Source of the DNA: Limivicinus sp963617275
Lineage (GTDB): Bacteria; Bacillota; Clostridia; Oscillospirales; Oscillospiraceae
DNA length: 29,714 bases
Assembly (NCBI GenBank): GCA_963617275.1
Contig: CAVENX010000044.1
Span: forward strand, 1-29,714
Reading direction: 5' to 3'
In this document: one piece after another, positions 23,697-29,714 of the stretch
How the letters are laid out: each line of letters opens with the position of its first letter
How positions within the stretch are numbered: position 1 is the first letter of the stretch
The notes under the pieces: generated by a model
What the model saw: only the letters and a program-made list of their open reading frames with translations
Told to the model about the DNA's origin: nothing
Database searches by the model: none
Made by a program: the position numbers and the translations under genes

Positions 23697-24236
23697 TCAG
23701 TAATTCTCCTGTCTGACCTCGAAATAGGACTGCGGATGATTGCACACGGGGCATACTTCGGGTGCTTCCGTCCCTACAACAATGTGGCCGCAATTACGGC
23801 ACTCCCAGACAGTGACGCCGCTCTTCTTGAAAACTTCCATTGCCTCGACATTGTGCAGGAGCGCACGGTATCTTTCCTCATGCATTTTCTCGATCTCGGC
23901 AACGCCCCTGAACTGAGCCGCCAATTCCGTAAAGCCTTCTTCCTCGGCATCCTTTGCCATTCTCTGATACATATCCGTCCACTCGGCATTTTCGCCCTCT
24001 GCCGCATGGAGAAGGTTTTCGGCAGTATCGCCAAGCTCGCCAAGGGCTTTGAACCAGAGCTTTGCGTGTTCCTTTTCATTATCGGCAGTTTTCAGAAACA
24101 GTGCCGCGATCTGCTCATACCCTGCCTTCTTGGCGACGGAAGCAAAATAAGTGTACTTGTTTCTTGCCTGAGATTCGCCGGCAAAGGCTTCCCATAAATT
24201 TTTCTCGGTTTTGGTTCCGGCATACTTGTTTGCCAT
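23697..24236 (-). CDS. rbr: Rubrerythrin
   Basis: A 179-residue cytoplasmic protein of standard two-domain form. The N-terminal ferritin-like four-helix bundle has paired E/ExxH iron ligands (EAFAGESQARNKY, DNEKEHAKLW, AEIEKMHEERY), and the C-terminal rubredoxin-like knuckle carries CRNCGH and CPVCNHP. It reduces hydrogen peroxide to water, a hallmark oxidative-stress enzyme of strict anaerobes. AAGAGG lies 8 nt before the ATG, and a hairpin follows the stop. Alone in its transcript or following rlmD, whose stop is 24 nt upstream. Confidence 0.97.
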   Translation of the reverse strand: MANKYAGTKTEKNLWEAFAGESQARNKYTYFASVAKKAGYEQIAALFLKTADNEKEHAKLWFKALGELGDTAENLLHAAEGENAEWTDMYQRMAKDAEEEGFTELAAQFRGVAEIEKMHEERYRALLHNVEAMEVFKKSGVTVWECRNCGHIVVGTEAPEVCPVCNHPQSYFEVRQENY

Positions 24237-24260
24237 GTTATTTACCTCTTTCCTTTTATT

Positions 24261-25442
24261 TTATAATATTTTTGACGTATCAGCTGCTGTAAGCAGCGCC
24301 ACACATTCGATGTGGCTTGTGAACGGGAACATATCCACCGGCTGCATCCGGCGAACCTTATACCCGCCTGCCTCAAGAAACTCAAGATCACGCGACTGTG
24401 TTTCAATATTGCAGGATATATACACTATTCTTTCCGGCGACGACTTTAAAAGGGATGAGAGAAATTTTTCATCGCTCCCCGCACGCGGAGGGTCCATAAA
24501 CACAACATCAGCCCGGACTTTATCCGCCGCCATCTGCTCCATATATTTTCCCGCGTCCCCTGCCGTGAACCAGCAGTTTTTTATCTTGTTGAGACGGGCA
24601 TTGGTTATCGCGTCGGAAACCGCTTCTTTATTAAGCTCCACACCGATCACCTGCTTTGCCTTTGACGCTGCCGTAATACCGATGGTACCTATCCCGCAGT
24701 AGGCGTCAAGCACGGTCTCATTTCCTGTAAGCGCGGCAAACTCTATCGCTTTGCCGTAAAGTACCTGCGTCTGAACCGGGTTTATCTGATAAAACGAGCC
24801 CGGCGAGATACGGAAACGGCTGCCGCAGAGCTCATCTTCGATATATCCGCCGCCGAACAGCACTTTATTTCTCGTGCCGAGTACCACAGGGCCGAAGCGG
24901 TCGTTTATGTTGAGTATGATCGTCGTTATTTCCGGATGTATTTCAAGGAGCTTTTTGATAAACGGCTTCTGAAGCTTGAATATCGGGGAAACCGCCACAA
25001 GCACGACCATTACCTGACCCGTTTCAAATCCTCTGCGCACAAGCACGTGCCTGAGCCAGCCCTTACCGCTCCGCTCGTCAAAGACCTGTATTTTAAAGTC
25101 CCTGAGCATATTGCGCACGGTCAGAATAATGCCGTCGGCCGTTTCGTCGTTAATAAGGCATTTATCGACGTTAACGATTTTATGCGTTCCCGCTCTATAT
25201 ATTCCGGAAACCACCCTGCCTCTTTCTCCAAGACCGAATGCCGCATGGACCTTGTTGCGGTAATGCAGCGGTTCGTCCATGCCGATGATATCCTCCACAT
25301 GACCGAACCTGCCGAGTGTTTCAATGGCAAGGCACTGCTTATGGTAAAGCTGCTCCTCATAGCTTCTTTTTTGAAGCTGACATCCGCCGCAGTTTTTATA
25401 ATACGGACACGGCGCGCCTCTTTTCACGGTTGTCTCTGCCAC
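24261..25442 (-). CDS. rlmD: 23S rRNA (uracil-C5)-methyltransferase, RlmD/RumA type
   Basis: About 393 residues. Near the N-terminus is the [4Fe-4S] cluster site CPYYKNCGGC, with a fourth Cys about 75 residues later in VDKCLI. The SAM-binding part shows VLDAYCGIGTIGI, and the catalytic end has VFMDPPRAG and YISCNIETQSRDL with the nucleophilic Cys. These enzymes methylate C5 of uridines in 23S rRNA (U747 and/or U1939). The usual N-terminal TRAM domain is absent; the cluster motif comes almost at once. I prefer the GTG start at 25442 (GGAGG, 6 nt spacing), because the ATG at 25448 touches the GGAGG. It follows the MATE gene closely. Confidence 0.93.
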   Translation of the reverse strand: MAETTVKRGAPCPYYKNCGGCQLQKRSYEEQLYHKQCLAIETLGRFGHVEDIIGMDEPLHYRNKVHAAFGLGERGRVVSGIYRAGTHKIVNVDKCLINDETADGIILTVRNMLRDFKIQVFDERSGKGWLRHVLVRRGFETGQVMVVLVAVSPIFKLQKPFIKKLLEIHPEITTIILNINDRFGPVVLGTRNKVLFGGGYIEDELCGSRFRISPGSFYQINPVQTQVLYGKAIEFAALTGNETVLDAYCGIGTIGITAASKAKQVIGVELNKEAVSDAITNARLNKIKNCWFTAGDAGKYMEQMAADKVRADVVFMDPPRAGSDEKFLSSLLKSSPERIVYISCNIETQSRDLEFLEAGGYKVRRMQPVDMFPFTSHIECVALLTAADTSKIL

Positions 25443-25457
25443 GGCCATCCTCCATGC

Positions 25458-26813
25458 CTATCCTGCGATCATTTTATTATTGTTCTGCCATTTGTCGTGT
25501 CTGTAATAAATCACAAGCGCTATATCGGTCACTACCCATGAGCTGAGATAAGCAAGGCAAAGCGCTTCAAGCGTCTTGAAATAAGCAAACACCGTCGCCA
25601 TATATATAATACGGAAGAAGCAGATGCCAAGGCCTATAATGATGACCGGCTTGACAGCGTCCCCCGCGCCGCGGAGAACGGCGGAGATCACTTCGATAAC
25701 CGTCCACGTGAAATAGAACGGCACAAAAAGTCTGAGCATACGGTATGTGGTATCTGCCACCGCAGCGTCATCCGTGAGCATACCGAGGAGCGGCTTTGAA
25801 AGGATCATGATAAGGGCAGAAACTGCAACGGTAATGCTTTCGGAAAGGATGAACCCCTGCTTCACACAGAGCTTTACCCTGTCCATTTTCCCGGCTCCTA
25901 TATTCTGCCCGATAAAAGTGGTCACGGCAGAACCCATGGCATTGCTGACCGCCCAATACAGGCCGTCTATCTTGCTTGTCATTGCCCACGAAGCTACAAC
26001 CACCGTCCCAAGCGTATTTACGCCTATCTGAATGACCATGTTGGACAGCGAATACATAGACGCCTGAAGCCCTGCCGGTATGCCTATCTTCATCATGCTG
26101 CCGAAATACCGCCCGCGGAGGCGGAAGTTGGTAAACGAAAGCTTATAGGGCGCATCCGTCCTTGCAAGCTTCACTGTCAGAAGGGTCATATTTATTATCT
26201 GCGCCAGCACCGTGGCAATCGCAACGCCTGCGACGCCCCAGCCGAACCAGAGAACAAACGCAAAGTCCATAATTATGTTGGAAACGCAGCCGACAAGCAT
26301 AAAAATAAAGGGGCTGTACGAATCTCCAACCGAACGGAGAACGTTTGATTCCATATTCAGCACGAGAATAAACGGAACCCCTGTAAAGTAAATACGCAGA
26401 TATGTAAGGGACGCCTGAACGGTATCATCCGGCGTTCTGAGCAGCTTCAGCATTTCCGGGGCGGCAATTATACCTGCCGCCGCAAGCAGCACGCCCGTCA
26501 GCGAGCATACAGCAATTGCGTTACCGGATGCCTTCTGGACATCTTCCTCCTTGCCGGCACCGTATATCTGCGCTATAACGACCGCTGCGCCCGTCGTCAG
26601 GGCCACAAAAAAGCCGATGATCAGATTTATTATCTGCGCGGCGCTTCCTCCGACTGCCGCAAGGGCGACCGTACCTACATATTTGCCGACGACAAGCCCG
26701 TCAACAGCATTATAAAGCTGCTGAATACAGGTGCCCGCCGCTATCGGCAGGAAAAACACAAGGAGCTTTTTCCAGACCACACCGGTGGTCAGCTCTCTAC
26801 CGTTGTTATTCAT
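25458..26813 (-). CDS. MATE family efflux transporter
   Basis: A 451-residue membrane protein with about twelve helices in two similar halves. Typical segments are LPIAAGTCIQQLYNAVDGLVVGKYVG in the first helix pair, AAVVIAQIYGAGKEEDV in the first cytoplasmic link, and their second-half counterparts WAMTSKIDGLYWAVSNAMGSAVTTFIGQNIGAGKMDRV. MATE proteins export drugs or metabolites by sodium or proton antiport; the substrate cannot be read. Start and the preceding stop share one base (TAATG), so it is coupled to the cytidylate-kinase-like gene. It lacks an obvious ribosome site of its own. Confidence 0.95.
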   Translation of the reverse strand: MNNNGRELTTGVVWKKLLVFFLPIAAGTCIQQLYNAVDGLVVGKYVGTVALAAVGGSAAQIINLIIGFFVALTTGAAVVIAQIYGAGKEEDVQKASGNAIAVCSLTGVLLAAAGIIAAPEMLKLLRTPDDTVQASLTYLRIYFTGVPFILVLNMESNVLRSVGDSYSPFIFMLVGCVSNIIMDFAFVLWFGWGVAGVAIATVLAQIINMTLLTVKLARTDAPYKLSFTNFRLRGRYFGSMMKIGIPAGLQASMYSLSNMVIQIGVNTLGTVVVASWAMTSKIDGLYWAVSNAMGSAVTTFIGQNIGAGKMDRVKLCVKQGFILSESITVAVSALIMILSKPLLGMLTDDAAVADTTYRMLRLFVPFYFTWTVIEVISAVLRGAGDAVKPVIIIGLGICFFRIIYMATVFAYFKTLEALCLAYLSSWVVTDIALVIYYRHDKWQNNNKMIAG

Positions 26814-27436
26814 TATTCTTCAAACCACCTCAAGGCCAACTGCGGAACGGCGGAAGCGAGCTTCGGGATGTCCCACCCCGCCGTATTGAACGTAATATCA
26901 AAACTTGAGCCGTCTCCCCATGCCTTTCCCGTAAGTATTTCTCTGGTCTGGGAACGTCCCTTATCTATCCTCAAAATATTTCTCCTGATCTCGCGTTCGG
27001 AAAGTCTCTCCCCTTCGCTTTTCTTTTCCTCAAAGCGCATGCATCTTGCTATTCTACTGTCCATATCGGCGCAGGCAAAGATCCTCAGTGGTCTGTAATC
27101 GCTCAGAATAATGTCCGCATCCCTGCCGACGATTATGCAGTCATTGCCGGAAGCGGCGATATCTTCGACTATTCTCCGCTGCTTCAAAAGCAGCGCCGTT
27201 TTCATGCCGGAGGTATACTGTCTCTGCGAAAAGCTGCTTCTGAAGGTTATCGGCAGAGTGTTCCATTCATGATTAGTCAGTATATGGTTGATATACTCCT
27301 TGTCAAGCCCTTCATCGCTCGAAAGCTTTTCAATGATCTCCCTGTCGTAATAGTCCCAGCCGAGGACATCCGCCATTCGTTTACCAAGCTCCCGGCCGCC
27401 GCTGCCGAATTGTCTGCTTATCGTTATTATTCGCAT
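26813..27436 (-). CDS. Cytidylate kinase-like P-loop protein
   Basis: A 207-residue protein. It begins RIITISRQFGSGGRELGKRMADVLGWDYYDREII, a P-loop of the cytidylate-kinase-like family (SRQFGSGG). IIVGRDADIIL follows near residue 100, and an Arg-rich lid (RIARCMRFEEKKSEGERLSEREIRRNI) then appears. These proteins resemble CMP kinase but lack its NMP-binding insert, and their true substrate is usually unknown. GAGG lies 7 nt before the ATG, and a promoter with extended -10 is just upstream. It is co-transcribed with the MATE transporter, a pairing often seen in Clostridia. Confidence 0.9.
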   Translation of the reverse strand: MRIITISRQFGSGGRELGKRMADVLGWDYYDREIIEKLSSDEGLDKEYINHILTNHEWNTLPITFRSSFSQRQYTSGMKTALLLKQRRIVEDIAASGNDCIIVGRDADIILSDYRPLRIFACADMDSRIARCMRFEEKKSEGERLSEREIRRNILRIDKGRSQTREILTGKAWGDGSSFDITFNTAGWDIPKLASAVPQLALRWFEE

Positions 27437-27465
27437 ATCTTCGCCTCACCAACGTATTTTGCGAT

Positions 27466-27493
27466 ATTATAACACAAGATAATGAAATGTGAA
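27466..27493 (-). promoter_or_regulatory. Promoter of the kinase-like/MATE operon
   Basis: Minus-strand TTCACA (27488-27493), 16-nt spacer, consensus TATAAT (27466-27471) preceded by TGT, an extended -10. It is about 30 nt before the ATG at 27436. Confidence 0.75.
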
Positions 27494-27506
27494 GTACCTT
27501 TCCGGA

Positions 27507-27602
27507 TTATTCCTGATATTCCATAGGCGAAAATCTCATCCCGTCCGCCATCTGCTCGTTATCCGGCGTCTTGAATCTCAGACGCTCATATTCTCTATTG
27601 TC
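27507..27602 (-). pseudogene. Short coding-like fragment without a start
   Basis: After the flavodoxin stop, an open frame of 31 codons ends in TAA at 27507. It reads like the C-terminus of a soluble protein (REYERLRFKTPDNEQMADGMRF), but no ATG, GTG or TTG with a ribosome site opens it. It may be the remnant of a deleted gene, or chance. Confidence 0.25.
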
Positions 27603-27609
27603 TTATTTC

Positions 27610-28119
27610 TTATTTTCCCGACAGCCACGAGTTTATCTTATCAAGCTCCGCCTCACTCACACGGCTGCCGCCGTTGAGCATAAGATCAAGCATATCGTCC
27701 TCCTCCGCGGTGCGGTCCGTCTTTTTAGCCAGAGCTTTCCCGGCGGTCGCCTTCATCACCTGCATCATCATCTTATATACTCCGCTGAGCTTATCCATCT
27801 CAAAGCCTCCGCAAAGGCAGAAAACAGGCGTTCTCTCCGGAACGGCGTTGCTCCTGCGGATGCTGTCAAGCTGCCCGTCGCCGCCGGCCATGCCCACGCC
27901 GCAGACGGCCCTGACATTATAAAGCTTTGCCGCTTCCTTATAGCCCTTTACCTGCCCCGCCATGAGCCAGCCCATATATATTATCTCCGCCCCGCTGTCA
28001 AGCTCTTTCTTTGCAGTTTTCAGGTCGTAAACCTTTATTCCGTGCGCATTGCCGAGCATTTCCGCATATTCCTTTGTATGTCCAGCATTGGATGTATAAA
28101 CGATCGCCGTAATATTCAT
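27610..28119 (-). CDS. Flavodoxin-like protein
   Basis: A 169-residue protein with the flavodoxin fold. The first strand and phosphate loop ITAIVYTSNAGHTKEYAEML form the FMN-phosphate site (usual T-x-T-G-x-T, here S-N-A-G-H-T), followed by AEIIYMGWLMAGQVKGYKEA, AVCGVGMAGG and PVFCLCGGFEMDKL. It probably carries FMN and one or two electrons, or is a flavodoxin-domain relative of unknown partner. I chose the ATG at 28119 (GGAG, 7 nt spacing) instead of the longer frame to 28188. It has a strong promoter and a leader of about 108 nt containing a small hairpin. Confidence 0.88.
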   Translation of the reverse strand: MNITAIVYTSNAGHTKEYAEMLGNAHGIKVYDLKTAKKELDSGAEIIYMGWLMAGQVKGYKEAAKLYNVRAVCGVGMAGGDGQLDSIRRSNAVPERTPVFCLCGGFEMDKLSGVYKMMMQVMKATAGKALAKKTDRTAEEDDMLDLMLNGGSRVSEAELDKINSWLSGK

Positions 28120-28233
28120 TTCAATTCTCCTCGTACTTTTCAATTCTTTCCTATAATACATCAATATTCGTTTGATGCACGGCATCACAATGCCGCCATA
28201 TTTTTTGCTGTCCGTCTTTCGGGCATACAGCGC

Positions 28234-28262
28234 ATTATAGCCAAGCAGCGATAATTAGTCAA
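28234..28262 (-). promoter_or_regulatory. Strong promoter of the flavodoxin-like gene
   Basis: Minus-strand TTGACT (28257-28262), 17-nt spacer, consensus TATAAT (28234-28239). The remaining gene-free stretch 28120-28449 holds this promoter, the leader with a CGGCAT/ATGCCG hairpin, the palindrome at 28312-28360, and a hairpin at 28381-28402. Confidence 0.85.
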
Positions 28263-28311
28263 CAGGAAAATGTAAAAACCCGATATACCCCGTTTAAGGA
28301 TAGGATTTTAA

Positions 28312-28360
28312 AAAATGTTGGGGCAGTCATCCGGACGTGATAAACTGCACCCAACATTTT
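28312..28360. terminator. Palindromic repeat copy 2 / bidirectional terminator
   Basis: AAAATGTTGGG (28312-28322) pairs with CCCAACATTTT (28350-28360). Inside, GCAGT pairs with ACTGC, and CATCC/GGACG lies at the tip. On the minus strand six T follow. It shares arms and tip with the element at 10316-10364. Confidence 0.7.
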
Positions 28361-28380
28361 CTTGAAAATAAATGAAACCT

Positions 28381-28402
28381 ATGTTCTATTCTGGTAGAAC
28401 AT
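28381..28402. terminator. Small hairpin downstream of the broken secreted-protein gene
   Basis: ATGTTCTA (28381-28388) pairs with TAGAACAT (28395-28402) around a 6-nt loop, followed on the plus strand by TTTT. It lies about 48 nt past the minus-strand gene end. Confidence 0.4.
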
Positions 28403-28449
28403 TTTGTGAGTAGAATTACAGGACTCTTAGTAAAGTTGATGTTTAATTA

Positions 28450-29016
28450 TTATACGCTATCCGCGAGAAATTCTAAGGCCTCTTCAACATCATCGGAATC
28501 AATCTGCCAATACATATCTATTATATCATCGTTGTATATTGTTTTCACAAATTCTGTCGTTTTTGACCACGAGTAGTCATCCAAAAGCATGTAACCCGCT
28601 TCAACTCCAGCAAGATATACTATACATATAGCCTCGTTCTCTCCCTAAAGAATCAGCGCCAGTATATTATCCTTCCTGCAAATATACCCTTTGTCTGCTA
28701 AGCCCTGAACAAATCTGTCTTTTAACGAGCTTTCATAATCGCCCAAATCCAGAAGCATTGTCACTGCAAATAGAGCTCTTAAAGTTCCGTTTTTTGTCCA
28801 TCCGTCACTTGCTTCATCAAATTTATCCGATAACCCATCCGAAAGAGCATCGGTCTTTGCTGCATCAAATTCAATCCTGTCTTCAAATGGGTCTGCTTTA
28901 TTTCCGCGTGAATAGTCAGAAAAACTTCCGCCATAAGTTCCGCTTGCAGCAAAAGCCGGAACTGCAACAGAAAAAATTAGTAAAACGCTAAGCAAAAATG
29001 ATATTACTTTTTTCAT
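28450..29016 (-). pseudogene. Secreted protein gene interrupted by an in-frame TAG
   Basis: The ORF starts at ATG 29016 (CAGGAG, 8 nt spacing) with a signal peptide (KKVISFLLSVLLIFSVAVPAFAAS). It runs 123 residues, ending DNILALIL, and stops at TAG 28645-28647. The same frame then continues with no further stop for 64 codons: GENEAICIVYLAGVEAGYML, a DDYSW segment, then an acidic tail to a double TAA at 28450. The flow of strand-like sequence across the TAG suggests one 188-codon gene broken by a single nonsense change. Other genes here end in TAG (2651, 5755, 22471), so general recoding is unlikely. The family is unknown, and no cysteine pair or enzyme motif is seen. It is divergent from an XRE regulator. 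Confidence 0.7.
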
Positions 29017-29094
29017 AACATAAACTCCTGTTTGTTTTTCTAAAATGAGTCGCTATCCTAAAAAACAACAACTTTTGCTTCGGGTGAAAGACGT

Positions 29095-29123
29095 GTATTA
29101 ACGAGTCAGCAAATAACAGTCAA
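29095..29123 (-). promoter_or_regulatory. Candidate promoter of the secreted-protein gene
   Basis: Minus-strand TTGACT (29118-29123), 17-nt spacer, TAATAC (29095-29100). The -10 is a weak match. It leaves a leader of about 70 nt to the ATG at 29016. Confidence 0.5.
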
Positions 29124-29148
29124 AATAACCACCCCTCTATCATTAGTA

Positions 29149-29223
29149 TATGCTTTTAGTTAACATAATATGTCCTAACAGAACCTATCGCAAAAGTCAA
29201 CAGATATGTATGCTTTAAGCTAA
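29149..29223. repeat. Two direct repeats, possible operators of the XRE regulator
   Basis: TATGCTTTTAGTTAA (29149-29163) and TATGCTTTAAGCTAA (29209-29223) agree at 13 of 15 positions and start exactly 60 nt apart. The second lies just before TATACT (29231-29236), a likely -10 for the regulator gene, whose -35 region is poor. Operator function is inferred from position. Confidence 0.5.
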
Positions 29224-29259
29224 TAAAACTTATACTAATCGCAGACATTGGAGGTTGAA

Positions 29260-29577
29260 ATGGATAGGACAGGATTAGGAAGCAGAATTAAATCTGCAAG
29301 AAGGGGCAAGGGACTAACAGGCGAAAAGCTTTCAGAGTTATGTAATATCAATGCCACATATCTCCGGCAAATTGAAGGCGGCACAAAAACTCCAAGCCTT
29401 CCTATGTTTGTCGAGCTTTGCAGGCAGCTTAATGTCTCCCCAAGTTATCTGCTGGCGGACTCTCTTGATAACGCTGCCGAACAGATATTTGATCTTCTGA
29501 AAAACGCTACACCAAGTCAGGGAGAATTGATATACAGAATGATTCAAAGTGCTATGTCCGCTATTAACGACAAATAA
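29260..29577 (+). CDS. XRE family transcriptional regulator
   Basis: A 105-residue protein. Residues about 4-60 form an HTH_3 domain: GLGSRIKSARRGKGLTGEKLSELCNINATYLRQIEGGTKTPSLPMFVELCRQLNVSPSYLL. The helix-turn-helix is centred on GEKLSELCNINATYLRQIEGG. A short helical tail (QIFDLLKNATPSQGELIYRMIQSAMSAI) may dimerise. I chose the ATG at 29260 with GGAGG 5 nt upstream; a TTG four codons earlier overlaps that site. Divergent from the secreted-protein gene with two repeats between them, it probably represses itself and perhaps its neighbour. A palindrome follows the stop. Confidence 0.94.
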   Translation: MDRTGLGSRIKSARRGKGLTGEKLSELCNINATYLRQIEGGTKTPSLPMFVELCRQLNVSPSYLLADSLDNAAEQIFDLLKNATPSQGELIYRMIQSAMSAINDK

Positions 29578-29604
29578 CGTTACGCAGAAAAATCCGGTTG
29601 TAAA

Positions 29605-29650
29605 CTAAAAGTTGGGGTGCGTGGGTAAGCCCGGGCACTCCAACTTTTAG
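29605..29650. terminator. Long hairpin after the XRE gene
   Basis: CTAAAAGTTGGGGTGC (29605-29620) pairs with 29635-29650 (16 bp, one G-T pair). GGG/CCC pairing inside the loop extends the stem. The arm core GTTGGG resembles the palindromes at 10316 and 28312, but flanks and loop differ. Nothing further is supported in 29651-29714. Confidence 0.7.
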
Positions 29651-29714
29651 CATGTTGAAAAAATAAGAGTAGAGCATAACAGAAAAATCCTTTAAAATGA
29701 AGCTGCTTAGACAC

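Noticed and set aside
28645..28647. General reassignment of TAG in this genome
   Set aside because: Several intact genes here (the polymerase-like gene, the DUF2344 gene, the 64-residue ORF) use TAG as their normal stop, and RF1, which reads UAG, is present and intact.
29581..29714. A minus-strand open frame reading KQLHFKGFFCYALLLFF across the last hairpin
   Set aside because: It runs through a 16-bp perfect-type hairpin and has no supported start; this is the kind of chance translation that palindromic intergenic sequence gives.

Overview
The window looks like a chromosomal segment of a strictly anaerobic, Gram-positive-type member of the Clostridia. The evidence is gene content and order: rqcH and mrnC beside an FtsK/SpoIIIE translocase, tepA near that translocase, the paired radical-SAM/DUF2344 genes, a rubrerythrin, a SpoIVFB-like site-2 protease, GGAGG-type ribosome sites and consensus sigma-A-type promoters. 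No rRNA, IS element, prophage or CRISPR array was seen. Almost all genes are on the minus strand; the exceptions are short plus-strand islands.

Layout. (a) 1-153: the 3' end of an unidentified plus-strand gene, closed by a hairpin. (b) 157-4102: a minus-strand surface-polysaccharide operon (O-antigen ligase/polymerase-like protein, GT2 glycosyltransferase, polytopic GT-C-like protein), separated by a strong terminator from rplS (L19) with its own promoter and leader. (c) 4661-8957: a GT4 glycosyltransferase, a DUF2344 protein, its radical-SAM/B12-binding partner and a site-2 protease. (d) 9014-9451: a tRNA operon (Val, Phe, Gly, Cys) with promoter and terminator, then a LOG-family gene behind a full-consensus promoter. 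(e) 10410-13728: a secreted triple-LysM protein, then rqcH and mrnC. (f) 13781-21834: ftsK/spoIIIE, uppP, tepA, an M18 aminopeptidase, a fused TsaC-CoaE enzyme and prfA. (g) 21978-22672: a plus-strand island of four tiny ORFs ending in a 57-aa helix-turn-helix protein. (h) 22875-28119: GNAT acetyltransferase, rubrerythrin, RlmD-type methyltransferase, MATE transporter, cytidylate-kinase-like protein and a flavodoxin-like protein. (i) 28312-29650: a small accessory locus with a secreted-protein gene broken by one in-frame TAG, a divergent XRE regulator with two matching 15-bp repeats upstream, and a palindrome at each end.

How the genes connect. Several clusters are translationally coupled: polymerase/GT2, radical SAM/DUF2344, mrnC/rqcH, TsaC-CoaE/M18 and the cytidylate-kinase-like gene/MATE. 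Translation quality control is well represented (rplS, rqcH, mrnC, prfA, TsaC, RlmD, tRNAs). So is envelope construction (glycosyltransferases, UppP, LysM protein, FtsK).

Items most worth a second look are the TsaC-CoaE fusion, the plus-strand micro-ORF island, the TAG-interrupted secreted gene with its regulator, the hairpin that contains the tepA ribosome binding site, and a repeated palindrome (10316-10364 and 28312-28360) that shares both arms and loop. All assignments were made by reading the sequence, with no database search.
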